Part shown: positions 33,837-44,245 of the stretch, piece after piece
How positions within the stretch are numbered: position 1 is the first letter of the stretch
How the letters are laid out: each line of letters starts with the position of its first letter
Program-made: the position numbers and the translations under genes
Notes under the pieces: generated by a model
The model's database searches: none
What the model was told of the DNA's origin: nothing
The model's input: the letters and a program-made list of their open reading frames with translations, nothing else
Source of the DNA: Panorpa germanica
Lineage: Eukaryota > Arthropoda > Insecta > Mecoptera > Panorpidae
DNA: 64,000 nt
Reading direction: 5' to 3'
Assembly: GCA_963678705.1 (NCBI GenBank)
Contig: OY783205.1
Span: 10,974,001 to 11,038,000, forward strand

Positions 33837-34505
33837 ATGGAGAATGGAGAAATGGAGGAGTTATTAAAAGAAATTAGAGAGATGAAAATGGTATATATAG
33901 AAGAGACTGAAAAGTTTAAAGATGAAATCTTGAAGAAGTGTCAAGAACAGAATTTAGCATTACAAGTACAGATGAAAGCTGTAGTAGAAGCTTGCAAAGG
34001 ATCCAAAAAAGAAATAGAAGAACGCATTGAAAACGTTCCAAAGAATGGGAAGCAACTGGCAGGAGCCCAGTTAGCAAAACATGCCGAGAAAGTGCAAGTT
34101 ATAGAAAATTCCCAAAATAATACAGTGACGAAAGCCAATACTTTGAAACCAGCCCTTTATAATGGAAATATTGCATGGCAAGAATATGAATCACAATTTA
34201 CTGCCATAGCAGAATACTACGGCTGGAATGATAAAGAGTGTGCGGGCGAGTTAGCAGCCACATTACAGGGCTCGGCCCTAATCGCATTTCAAAACATGAA
34301 TTCGGACGAACAGCGCAGCTACTCTGCTTTGAAAACAGTGTTATTTCAACGTTTTAGCGAAGAGAATATCTCAGCTCTACATTGGACGCAATTTGTAAAC
34401 AGAAAGCAAGATCCTGGAGAAAAGCTAGCAGACCTGGCTACTAACATTGAGCGTGTAGTAAACCTTGCTGTAGGCAGAGCACCCAGACATACACAAGGAA
34501 CCTGA
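33837..34505 (+). CDS. gag: Gypsy Gag (mdg1/412-like), truncated by a stop
   Basis: 222 residues from ATG 33837. The first 65 or so residues are charged and likely coiled coil (EELLKEIREMKMVY...). The capsid region follows, with KPALYNGNIAWQEYESQF, then GWNDKECAGELAATLQGSAL and DPGEKLADLATNIERV, typical of Ty3/gypsy Gag. A TGA at 34503 stops the frame where the 47402-47716 copy reads TLGNWKVQYF, so TGG probably became TGA; homology continues in frame to about 34600. No CCHC knuckle is visible in either copy. Confidence 0.85.
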   Translation: MENGEMEELLKEIREMKMVYIEETEKFKDEILKKCQEQNLALQVQMKAVVEACKGSKKEIEERIENVPKNGKQLAGAQLAKHAEKVQVIENSQNNTVTKANTLKPALYNGNIAWQEYESQFTAIAEYYGWNDKECAGELAATLQGSALIAFQNMNSDEQRSYSALKTVLFQRFSEENISALHWTQFVNRKQDPGEKLADLATNIERVVNLAVGRAPRHTQGT

Positions 34506-34761
34506 GAAGTACAGTATTTCACGAACGCTGCAAAGGAGCGAAAAATAAGAGAAGTGAACCGCACATGGAGTGCTTCCACTGCATTGTCTGCTCCTCAAGT
34601 TACTGCTGCCATGGGCGAAGAACACGATCGGAATCAAGCAAATCGAAACAGAAGCTGTAATAATTCAAGAAGAAGAAGACATCAATGGCCTTACGACAAA
34701 AGAAAAAATTCTACTGCGATTGGCGCAACTTCCCTCAACACTAACTTACAATAGAAGGGAA

Positions 34762-34915
34762 TGGGTCCAAACAGGCGAAGACCAAAAAAGCTCCGTAGAG
34801 GGTCCAAGCAGGAGAAGACCGAAAAAGCTTCCTCGTAAGTACAAACAGGTGAAGACCGAAAAAGCTCCCTAACAAGTTCAATCAGATGAAGACTAAAAAA
34901 GCTCTCTCGTGGATT
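34762..34915 (+). repeat. 37-bp tandem repeats in the gypsy element
   Basis: Four imperfect units containing GAAGACCGAAAAAGCTCC, starting near 34777, 34813, 34851 and 34888. They sit where pol should be. The sister copy has about three units at 47905-48010. Confidence 0.85.
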
Positions 34916-35001
34916 CAATCAGGTAAACACCAATAGACATATGCCAACCTACAGAAGATACGGCAGAAGTGGTACTGACCCCGGTGTAAAAGAAAATATT
35001 A

Positions 35002-35349
35002 GTGGAACGATGGTGTCGAAACTGTGACATAATGTACGTACCTCCTCCCGAAAGAAGGTTTATTGGCAAAGAAGAATACTGCGAATCCCTAGCGCAAGAA
35101 TTAGAAGAGATCCACAAATTTGCAAGAGAACGCCTTCAGTTAGCGACGGATCGCTCGAAAACGCGTTATGATTGTGGGAAACAAAGTCAGCGCTTTTGCA
35201 AAGGTGATGCAGTATGGCTTTACTATCCTAAGAAAAATAGAGGACAAAGCCCTAAGCTACAAGCCAAATGGGAAGGACTGTATTTAATATCGGCTGTCAT
35301 TTCGGACGTGATCTACAAGGTACAGAGGACATCCCGAGGAAATGCATGA
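35002..35349 (+). pseudogene. Integrase remnant: zinc-finger scrap fused to C-terminal domain
   Basis: The frame starts with VERWCRNCD, the cysteine pair of the integrase HHCC finger. It then jumps to YCESLAQELEEIHKFARERL, KTRYD, GDAVWLYYPKK and KLQAKWEGLYLI, the C-terminal domain of mdg1/412-type integrases. The whole catalytic core is missing between them. The sister copy at 48095-48305 shows the same jump, so the deletion predates both insertions. Confidence 0.85.
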
Positions 35350-35472
35350 TTCTTCACTGAGACCGGTTCGCAAAGTATGAGGATGAAAATGCTCCAGACT
35401 GGATATTATCTGAATCAGCCGCCCGATGAAAATTATAAGCTCTCGGGACGAGCGCTTTAAAAAGGGGGAAAG

Positions 35473-35799
35473 TGTTACGAATTGACGGGATCGTCACGAT
35501 ATAGAGATCACGGGAAAAATAAACGAAAGCTAGAGAATGTCAATTGTTTTTGGAATAGTTAGCATTGTAATGGTTTGAGAGTGACAATTGAATTAGAATG
35601 GTTTTGAGTTGTGAATATTGTAATTTTGAGGAATAAAAGTAAGCGGTTTTAATAAAAGTAAGAATCATTTAGACTTTTATAGATGTGGCTATTTTTAATT
35701 AGTTACACAACGCGACTTATGTTATAAAAATATAATTTGAATTTGAAACATTCAATAACTAAAAAGAAAACACGCCGTCGCCCGATAAAAAGTGTAACA
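35473..35799 (+). repeat. Gypsy 3' LTR
   Basis: 327 bp; about six differences from the 5' LTR, including a one-base indel near 35555. Confidence 0.93.
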
Positions 35800-35803
35800 A
35801 TAC

Positions 35804-36182
35804 TTTGGATTTTTGTCGGGGGTTTTACAGGTAAAATTTCAATCTTAATGTTTTCCCTTTGTTTTTTAAAAGTCGCAGTACCCGAAACACGTGCAGGCTC
35901 TTTTTCAAAGTCGCGTAACTTAAGAATAGAGTACGCTATAATTGAAAGAAAATTACACGCTTCTTCCTAAAGCCTGGAAGTACAATTTCCGTATTGCTCA
36001 TAATTGCAACGTCATCTGTCCCGCAATGGTTCCCACCTGTACAATATTTATGAAATGCCCCTCATACAATATATTTGTTGATTTAATATTTGTCACTATT
36101 TTATTAACACAATATTTTATTATTATTTATTATTAAGTGTCATTATAAAAGTGTCTTATATTATATTATTTAATATTTTTAG
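35804..36182. other. Intron sequence after the gypsy element
   Basis: Up to about 36065 this may be the remainder of the mariner relic interrupted by the gypsy insertion, but I cannot prove it. From 36066 it is AT-rich intron leading to the acceptor of esterase exon D. Confidence 0.35.
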
Positions 36183-36369
36183 GCGCAGATGCCAATACGT
36201 CACTTAAAGCCATGGTACCACGTTCCTGGACCTGATGACTTCTTGCCACATTTTGTATGGACCCACCCAAGAAAATTTATGGAAATGAACTTAAACGATG
36301 TTCCAGTTTGTCATAATGCAGCTGTAATGACGGGGACTGTGATAAATGAAGGAGGTTTTAACAATGCAA
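36183..36369 (+). CDS. Esterase exon D with catalytic Glu
   Basis: After acceptor TATTTTTAG, 62 codons: HLKPWYHVPGPDDFLPHF, then PRKFMEMNLNDVPVCHN and AAVMTGTVINEGGF, ending before donor GTAAGT. The block (V)P.MTG...(N/D)EG.F supplies the acidic residue of the esterase triad (the Glu of EGG). In phase with exon C. Confidence 0.88.
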
Positions 36370-36479
36370 GTAAGTTCGACGAACTCAAACTGTAAATAAT
36401 AACTAATAGAATCTTTACGAAAATAGGAAATGTTTTGCAATAATTTGTTTTTATGTTTAAAATAAATATGTTAAGCACA

Positions 36480-37670
36480 TTTTACTAAAGGACTTTGTTC
36501 GCACCTACAAAATTTGTACTATTGTCGAAATACACAGTCGTAGACTTACCTCTGCATGAGATAAATATATTGAATGCACATAGAAAGCACTGCGTTGTAC
36601 GGTCAGTGACTAACTATAGGTGCATTGCTTTGGTTTAAAAGCATATGAATAAACAAATATAAGACTTTAGGAGTTTTCTACCCTCTCCGTATTTATGTTT
36701 AACCATTATTGGTCCAGCGTTACACCAGTTACTTTAAAGGAAAATTTAATGTAATTCTATCCAGTGGTAAATTATCCATTTTAGGCGACGAAAACCGAGG
36801 TTTATGTCTAAAATATAATGTACATTTGTGCACTATTGTTTCAGCTAGGGAAATAACGGCCAATACTGTTCCCTATACTAAATAACAATTTTTGAGGTCC
36901 TGCATGAAACAAACGCGAGTGTTTATATTCCATGAGCAACAAGGTTAATCTATGATTGTTATGCAAAATGACAGGATATTTTTATATAAATTCAAATTCA
37001 GAATAACAAAGTTGTCCACCTACTCTAACAATACCGTTATTATCGAGAAAGAGATGTACAGATAATATTGAGCTCGAACTTGGAATGTCGTTGTCATTAG
37101 ACTTGTTAATAGAATGGTTAGCTATTATAATTGTTTTGGTTTTATACATTAAAATCGCTAGAGGACCATGCATCTTCTGTGAGAGATAACTATTTATGTC
37201 CGTCCTACCAGAAATCATAATTAACTATATTGTTGGCCAAAATGCCGCGTAATATCAAATCTGCAGGATTTTAATCCGTAGAAACGTTTTGCCATCGTAA
37301 AATAGAAGTCATATTAGTTTGTATTTCTGAAATGCGATTTACGACACATGATTTTATTGCATTCGGTATCGCTCTCAGCCATCATAATACGATTGTAGAA
37401 TCAGACCAGAGAAATATTTTATTTACTTCAATTAGTATAATGGATAAGAGGTTTTTTATCATGCGTTATATTAATAATGTGGCTAATAGCTCTAAACAAG
37501 AAACTGGTACCGTTTTTAAAGGTGCTACCTTTGATTTAGAATGCAGCAGCCTAACCTCGTGCTATTTAAATAAATGCATGCACCATATGTTTTTTAGAGG
37601 CATCACGTAACCCATGAATTTCAACATATTTATGATTCACAATGAGCTATACTCTCGGTATTAAAATATT
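36480..37670 (-). mobile_element. BEL/Pao retrotransposon fragment: RNase H to integrase
   Basis: Read on the minus strand: VEIHGLRDASKKHM (37640-37600), SKSKVAPLKTVPVSCLELLA, FLWSDSTIVL, NPADLILRGI (37290-37240), then LFLDNNGIVRVGGQL (about 37050-37010), HNNHRLTLLLMEYKHSRLFHAGPQ-type zinc finger, MDNLPLDRI, KSYICLFICF and VYFDNSTNFVGANK (near 36500). These are in-order blocks of BEL/Pao Pol, including an integrase Asp. Stops and frameshifts throughout; no LTRs. It lies inside esterase intron D-E. Confidence 0.88.
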
Positions 37671-38159
37671 ATTTAAAAATGGCAATGGAAAGATTTCAGA
37701 TCTCATTAATAACAAGTTAGTATTTTCAAGTAGCAGGTAATTTATAACACTCACAGCTATATGTATATACTTATACTGTAAAAATAATACTAACATCTAA
37801 TTATTAATGAATCATTAACCAAAAATCATTCCACATACATTTTAAAAATATGACTTATAAAGAAATATAATGTGTATCGTATCATTTTATTAATGTCCGT
37901 CGTCTAGTGGATATCATGATTACAATTACTCTATTACATACAAAGACGATTATTTAGAGTTACTTTTTTCTAATATTGTATTAAAATCACTAGTATCAAT
38001 TCTTCCACTCTCACAAAAAATATATGCCTACTCTGAGATCAAACCATATAGTGTTGTTGTAAACAACACTATCAAATTATGTCCGTCGAGCATTTCGTAC
38101 CAGGTTAATCAATTTAATCTCGCTTCTTTATTCAATTATTAATACATGTTTTTTTTTAG
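37671..38159. other. Intron sequence, nothing recognised
   Basis: AT-rich DNA between the BEL/Pao fragment and esterase exon E. Confidence 0.5.
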
Positions 38160-38319
38160 TATTCTACCTTAATGACATTTCTGGATGGAAAATTTGCATT
38201 TGCAAAGTTTAATTTAAAAAGGGGAATTTTACCATATACCTACCTGTACCGGTTCTGTAGTGAAACCAACTACGAAAGAAGAATTTTATTTCCAGATGTA
38301 CCTTGTGCTGAAATTGGTC
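38160..38319 (+). pseudogene. Esterase exon E, apparently internally deleted
   Basis: After acceptor TTTTTTTTAG, the phase demanded by exon D reads IFYLNDISG and soon reaches a stop. Another frame reads MTFLDGKFAFAKFNLKR, then LPYTYLYRFCSETNY and DVPCAE, matching the family's DG.F......, P.YLYRF and G.AH.DE region. About 60-100 residues usually lie between the two parts, so a deletion that also shifted the frame is likely. Where the family has the catalytic His (A-H-x-D-E), this copy reads CAEI. The donor is near GTAAGT at 38320. Confidence 0.75.
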
Positions 38320-39494
38320 GTAAGTTATATCTATTAATAATAAATATTATAATTTCTGACCTTATATAATTTGACAGACAACCTCTGACTTTAGAACAAC
38401 GTTTTAAAAAGTAAATAATACATCAAAGTTTTGTAAATTTGAACGATTAAAGAAACAACGATTCTATTTATTTTCACAGTGATCTAATTTTAAGTCATTT
38501 ATTCGAAAATAAAAACGAAAGGATATAAAAAAGTGTTGAACATCTATAGATAATGTTGTTAAGTTCCTTGCATTCCATTACATTCATTACTCAAAGAGAA
38601 AGGGTTAATAAAATATATCTAAATATTCTTCTAAGTTAATTGTATACTTTATATAATAGTAAACAAAATATTACTGTTATTTAAAACTTTAATCTAATAA
38701 GGATAAAAAGTATTTAATAAAATATAGTATTGTAAAATATCAAAATATAATGAAAATGTATGACACAAAACATTTCACGAAAACCGGATCAGTGCTTTTT
38801 AGATCTCGGCGATATAAAGTAGATTTGCGACATTTAAATATCGTGACGTAAGAGCTCAATTATGAATACGTATAAAATATATACATAGGTGTATTGATAA
38901 ATAAAATAGGAACTTTTTCTCATGATAAAATGTGCACTTACACCCTTTTTTAAAGAAATCATTACTCGTAAGAAAACCATTGATGTGAAAGCGCTAATAG
39001 TAATGAATGAAATGACTAGGCGAGCACATCAAGAAAAAATCTTTACTTGACAAAAGATTTCTTATACATTTATACAACACGAAACGCCGAAAATGTTGTA
39101 CACTAAAGTACCGTTTTCCTCATGTACACTAATTATTTGCCGTCACGTCATATTTAGTAAAACCCTAAGAATATTTAGGACGGCACAAATACCTATCGTA
39201 AATGCTAAACTAAAAATTAATAATAATCTAAACAACGTATTATTTCTAATCGCAGTTTAAAATAAACCTACCTTTTGTACTCACAGTTTATTCCAATAAT
39301 AATTTATTAATTTCTTTCCTGGTAATTTATATTCGTTTATGTAAACTGAAATCAAGCAGTGGAAATGTCCTCTTACCAATGTCTAATACAATAAGATTAT
39401 TTGTTTCATGAGCAACTGGGAAGTAGGAAATATAATTTAATAAATATATATTAGAAAATAGGAAAGTGTTTATCTGTCAGTGTTTCTGTTTTAG
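38320..39494. other. Intron E-F, nothing recognised
   Basis: AT-rich, no repeat or ORF I can name. Confidence 0.6.
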
Positions 39495-39663
39495 CGATCT
39501 TATTGGACGATTCTCCTATTACTTTTACCCAGTCTGACATACCACCCAATTATAAGCAATTTAATAGAAATGACACAGTGATTCCATTCGCTAATCGAAC
39601 AGAGGACGATAAACGAGTTGCATCTCAACTAGCTCGAGGATTCGTTAACTTTGCAAGAACTGG
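39495..39663 (+). CDS. Esterase exon F
   Basis: Between acceptor CTGTTTTAG and donor GTGAGT: ILLDDSPITFTQSDIPP, then NRTEDDKRVASQLARGFVNFARTG. It matches the region before the last family block (ED......L...FVNFA.TG). The 2 + 55x3 + 2 phase fits exon G exactly. Confidence 0.88.
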
Positions 39664-40568
39664 GTGAGTACAATGTGGTGTGATTAACTAAATCGGGATC
39701 AAAAATATATTCCAGAAAATAAATAAACTGAGAAAACATGACATATGTCAGTTGAAATTATTACATTTATTTTTAATTTAATAAGGATGTGTATATTTTT
39801 TTACTTAATATAAATATATTTTAATAACAATGGTATAAGTATTTACATTTATTATTTAATTTTTAATTTTTTTACACATTGCACTAGTATTCTGAATAAC
39901 TGATACGAAGTCAAAATTTGACGCTTTGGTGATATTATAATCACCAAATCGTAAATCAATTTGGACCGTTTATAGAAACAAAACACTTATTTCTTATAAT
40001 ATTTTATATGTGCATAATAAGTTAATTGTAATCATGTTCGTTTGCGGGTTAACTAGTTAATAACATTACATTTGTTTGCAAAACTCTAACCATGTATGTC
40101 GATATCAATAACAATATTATACTTAAAAATAAAGTCACATTGAATTTACAATTCACAGTATTTACAATGATTTTACCAACTAGTTAAATAACATTTACTT
40201 GAATGTTAAAAACGACGCCATACATCCCTGTGTGTCTATGTACTATAACATAAGTAATTCCCGCGTGTCTAATGCTGTGTAAGCATAAACCGCTTATCGA
40301 ACTGTTTCGAACAGTTCTGTTCTGTTTAAAACCCGTGCTCTAAGTGTTCAAGCAGCAAACCGGGCTTCACAAATCATTTGCAAAGCAGCGCTTACATCAT
40401 TTAAATATAACCTAATATTTACGTTGTTCTTAACCTATTTATACATGGTAATAAAATGACGACATTTTTTTGTTCTCTTAAAATATCTTAAATTTAAAAT
40501 AATATGTTTAAACTATATCATGATTCATTATATCCATTTATTTAATATTTTGTAACAATATATTTCAG
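39664..40568. other. Intron F-G, nothing recognised
   Basis: AT-rich, no feature identified. Confidence 0.6.
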
Positions 40569-40725
40569 TAACCCCACGCCATGCCCCAATGACCCGGTAA
40601 TTGGGATTAAATGGACAGCCAATACGGACGTCAATAATATCCAGGTCTTCAACATTGACACCAACGTGTCCATGGGTTTGCATCCTCAACAGGATGATAT
40701 TATCTTCTGGGACAACTTATGTTAA
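40569..40725 (+). CDS. Esterase terminal exon G
   Basis: After acceptor ATATTTCAG, codes NPTPCPNDPVIGIKW, then FNIDTNVSMGLHPQQ and IIFWDNLC, with stop TAA at 40723-40725. This is the normal esterase C-terminus (GNPTP.......W.......L.I......MG..P.......FW..L). Two AATAAA signals follow at 40839 and 40858. Confidence 0.9.
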
Positions 40726-40838
40726 AGTTTCCTAGTCGCAACGGTCATCGTTTAAATAATTATGGAATATCAAATACGTTTGATTATATTCGTTACGTAG
40801 TTGATACTTTTGCATTTACTGGTGTTGTCCGTTACGAT

Positions 40839-40863
40839 AATAAACTTATTTTGTTCTAATAAA
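40839..40863 (+). promoter_or_regulatory. Poly(A) signals of the esterase gene
   Basis: Two AATAAA hexamers (40839-40844, 40858-40863), 114-138 bp after the stop codon. Confidence 0.7.
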
Positions 40864-40869
40864 GTACAA

Positions 40870-41590
40870 AGTAATAATATTTTAAATTGTATTTAAAAAT
40901 TTATAAAAATTTTGAATAAAAGAATAATAATAAGAGGATCATCTTAATTATTCACTTTCCCATAGATAACTCAAATTATATAGAAGCAAAGTTACCAAGT
41001 TATTGATAAAAATTACAATAGTATATGTAGTAATAAAATAAATTAAAGCAATAAATACAATTGTATCGAAAAAAGTTCTACAAGATTGATTTAGTGTCGT
41101 CGAATTTTAATCAGATTTTTAATTAAAATATGAAAACGAAATATTAAAAAGTTTAAATTGAAAAATGTAAAATTTTATGTCACATTTAGTGAAAATCTCT
41201 ATTTAGTCATTGTGTTAACACAGTTAGATATATTCATGGTTCACTAAACTAGTAAATGCTTTTTGTATCTTTTGTATAAGAATAAATAATATTGAAATAT
41301 CTTTTTTTAAAGTTAATGATGATAATATAAAATTTATAAATTGATGGACAATTTTAAATTACGAGATGATCTTCTTATCCAGAAATTTTTCATACATACA
41401 TTTTTGAAATGATTTTTCCTACAAATTGTTGCAATATATTTGATATAATAAAATTTTAATGTATCCATATTTTCAAATAAGTTTTACATTGCTCTCACAG
41501 TAAGACATGTTCCATTTTTACAATAAAATGCAATTTCCAATGTATATATGTATTTTACTTCTAGTAAATAAGATAATTCACTAATAATAT
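40870..41590. other. Intergenic, nothing recognised
   Basis: AT-rich DNA between the esterase poly(A) signals and the LTR relic. Confidence 0.6.
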
Positions 41591-43361
41591 TGTTACAATT
41601 TTACTGGGCGGCGGCTTGTGTGCGTAGCAACTATTCTCTTCCGCTTCTATCACCAACTGATACAAACTGTGAAATGGGAATGAAGGGAGTCTGGGCTCTG
41701 GTCCTTTCTATGACGCCAAATATACAAATTCGTATGAGCTAGTGAGGATTAAAGTAAGGGAGAGTAGGATTCTCGAACCTTCTACATAGCACATGGGCTG
41801 AAAAGTCCCGGGCCTAACACATAGATGGCGCTAGTTTTATTGCAGTCACCATTTTTCAGTTAATACTAACCTTTAAAAGACAGCTGTTAAAATTTCATGA
41901 TATTCTATTCAGTAGTTTGTGAGTTATTGTGCTAAGAGTGACGCTACTTTTGTTATTTTCAAAATAATGGATCAAAAACAATTTCGTGTTTTAATTTTAC
42001 ACTGCTTCTTGATGGGAAAAAATATCGTTCAAGCGAAGCAATGGCTTGAAAAGTGTTATGGGGAGTCCGCTCCATCAGAAACAACAATAAAACGTTGGTT
42101 TGCTGACTTCAAACGTGGCCGTAGAGACACCGATGATGCAGAACGCAGTGGACGTCCAAATGAGGCGGTAACACCAGAAAACATAAAAAAAATCCACAAA
42201 ATCGTTTTGAATGATCAAAAAGTGAAGTTGCGTGAGTTAGCTGACATCGTAAAGATATGAATAGAACGTGTTGGCTTTATATTGCATGAGCATTTGACTC
42301 TGAAAGCTTTTTTTCAAAGTGGGTGCCGCGTTTGTTTACTGTTGACCAAAAACGAGAACGTGTTGATGATTCTGAGCAGAGTTTAGCCATGTTTAAACGT
42401 AACAAACCGGAATTTTTGCGTCGATATGTTACAATGGATGAAACATGGATCCATCACCTCACTCCGGAATTAAAACGATCGTCATCTGAGTGGACAGCAA
42501 CTGGTGAACCTCGTCCAAAGCGCCCGAAAGCACAACAATCGGCTGGAAAGGTTATGGCCTCGGTATTTTGGGATATGGGTGGTGTAATATTCATTAACTA
42601 TCTTGAGAAAGGAAATACCATTAACAATGAATATTATATAGCGTTATTGGAGCGATTGAAGGCCGAAATTGCAAAGAAACGACCGCATATGGCAAAGAAA
42701 AAATTTTTGTTTCATCAAGACAACGCACCGTGTTACAAGTCAATTAAAACAATAGCAAAACTACATGAATTGAACTTCGAATTGCTCCCACATCTACCGT
42801 ATTCGCCTGATTTGGCTCCCAGCGACTACTGCCTGTTCGCAGACCTGAAAAAAATGCTCGCCGTTAAGAAATTTCGCACGAATGAAGAGATTATTGCTGA
42901 AACTGAGGCCTATTTTGAGGCAAAAGATAAATCGTTCTACAAAAGTGGTATTGAAATGTTATGCCGGTTTCACACCAAATAGACAGTTGCAGTTTTATGC
43001 AACGTTGCAACGTGGTGCAACACAACGAGTTGCACTTTTGCACGTTGCACGGCAACAGACTATTTGCATGGAACAGACCCATAATACCGGTTTCACACCA
43101 GATAGACAGTTGCATTAAACTGCAACAAAAAGATGTTTTTTTTAAAAGTTGCATCACTGTTTACACCAACTAGACAGTTTTTGCAACTTTTTTGTCATTT
43201 ATTGCAGTTGTTTGCAACACAACAGAGTCCCATCTCGAGTCGGTAAAGATCAAAAGAAACACGGTTGCGTTGCTTTATTCTTCTTGGTTTGAACACGCAG
43301 TTTGGTATTTGTGAATATTTTCGCTTGTCAGTTGTTGTTTATCATTTGGCTAGCAGACACA

Positions 43362-43870
43362 ATGTCCGACGACGAAAATTTTATACTTAAAAGTGGATTT
43401 TTTTTAATAAACGATATATCAAGAAAAAAACGCAGATATTGGGTGAGCTCTTTACTAAAAAAGAGATTTGATTATGACGCTGAAAAGTTATTACTTGATT
43501 TAAATAATGACGATGTTGGATTAAATGGAGAATGACGATCCTCATTTTACAAATTCACCAGAATATCAAGTTCTGATTTTGAAATATTAATAAATTTAGT
43601 CGGACCAAAAATTGCAAAAAAAATACAAATTACAGAAATGCAATTTCGGTGAAGGAACGTCTTGCATTAACTTTGAGATACTTAGCCACTGGGGACAGTT
43701 ATCAAACATTAAAATATTTATGCAAAGTTTCAACTTCTTCAGTATCTGGAATAGTACCGGAGGTATGTGAGGCCCTGTATGACACTCTTCAAGATTATAT
43801 CAAGGGAAGACCAATAAAATTGATATTAGTATATTTTTTACTGTTGAATGACAAATACCACTTTTTATAA
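43362..43870 (+). pseudogene. Harbinger transposase, N-terminal part
   Basis: ATG 43362: MSDDENFILKSGFF, then KKRRYWVSSLLKKR. A TGA at 43533 replaces the Trp expected in GEWRSSF; after FTRISSSDFEILINLVGPKI and a one-base shift it continues as SVKERLALTLRYLATGDSY and VSGIVPEVCEALYDTL. This is the N-terminal half of HARBI1-like (DDE_Tnp_4) transposases. The nuclease core is deleted. Confidence 0.88.
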
Positions 43871-43934
43871 CAAAATTATAACGATCAAATGCCATTTGGG
43901 TAAATATTTAGTAGTACTTATATATCACACACAC

Positions 43935-43942
<8 letters not shown>

Positions 43943-43996
<54 letters not shown>
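43943..43996. repeat. (TA)n microsatellite in the Harbinger
   Basis: Pure TA run, immediately followed by the TGTTACGG start of an LTR relic. Confidence 0.97.
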
Positions 43997-44000
<4 letters not shown>

Positions 44001-44245
44001 ACGGATTTGCGGGCGTCTGAACATACAAAAATTATGGTTATAAAATAATAACTGGAATTTGCAGAAAAGGTTGCGCATCCCTGTAGAAATATCAAGACAT
44101 TTTGATAACGAAGCTGTTTACTCGAAGTCGCATATCTTGATACGCGTGTTCTCGGACATAACAAAAACAACTGCATTCCGCGTATATCTGTTATTGTTTA
44201 CATGTGAACGTTCTAGAACCAAGTACTACGCAATGGAGTAGTGGC
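43997..44245 (+). repeat. LTR relic, family A, copy 4
   Basis: Starts TGTTACGGATTTGCGGGCGTC, matching the reversed 18817 end (TGTTACGAATTTTCCGGCGTC). Later blocks TTCTAGAACCAAGTACTACG match 56296-56315. Only the 5' part is present. Confidence 0.7.

Larger units (their letters stand above)
33322..35799 (+). mobile_element. Non-autonomous Ty3/gypsy element with gag but most of pol deleted
   Basis: 2478 bp. LTRs 33322-33649 and 35473-35799 (TGTTACGAATTG...GTGTAACA) differ at only about six positions. A 4-bp target duplication ATAC flanks it (33318-33321, 35800-35803). A candidate primer site TGGTGTCAGGTGTGGG follows the 5' LTR, and a purine tract (AAAAAGGGGGAAAG) precedes the 3' LTR. Inside: gag, a 37-bp tandem array, then an integrase zinc-finger scrap joined to an integrase C-terminus. 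Protease, RT, RNase H and the integrase core are absent. A second copy at 46757-48310 has the same architecture. Confidence 0.93.
15345..40725 (+). pseudogene. Carboxylesterase-like gene, probably inactive
   Basis: Seven exon-like segments on the plus strand match, in order, the alpha/beta-hydrolase carboxylesterase family of insects: 15345, 17504, 27941, 36183, 38160, 39495 and 40569. The last five have plausible GT/AG borders; phases fit at the C-D, F-G and, by nucleotide phase, D-E joins. Defects: exon B has a one-base frameshift and YMGAF where HGGxF forms the oxyanion hole; no exon with the nucleophile GxSxG was found between 17650 and 27941; exon E looks internally deleted; the HxDE catalytic-histidine region reads CAEI. 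Glu of the triad (NEGGF) is present. First exons are missing. A non-catalytic relative or assembly errors remain possible. Confidence 0.8.

Noticed and set aside
37332-37610. 92-codon plus-strand ORF in an esterase intron
   Set aside because: Antisense of the BEL/Pao RNase H region, where the minus strand matches the family.
42882-43173. ORFs spanning the mariner-Harbinger border
   Set aside because: They cross the TTA insertion point and read through inverted terminal repeats; chance frames.
43848-44176. ORFs with long Tyr-Ile repeats on both strands
   Set aside because: Translations of the (TA)n array; no start context or homology. The same holds at 62322-62581.
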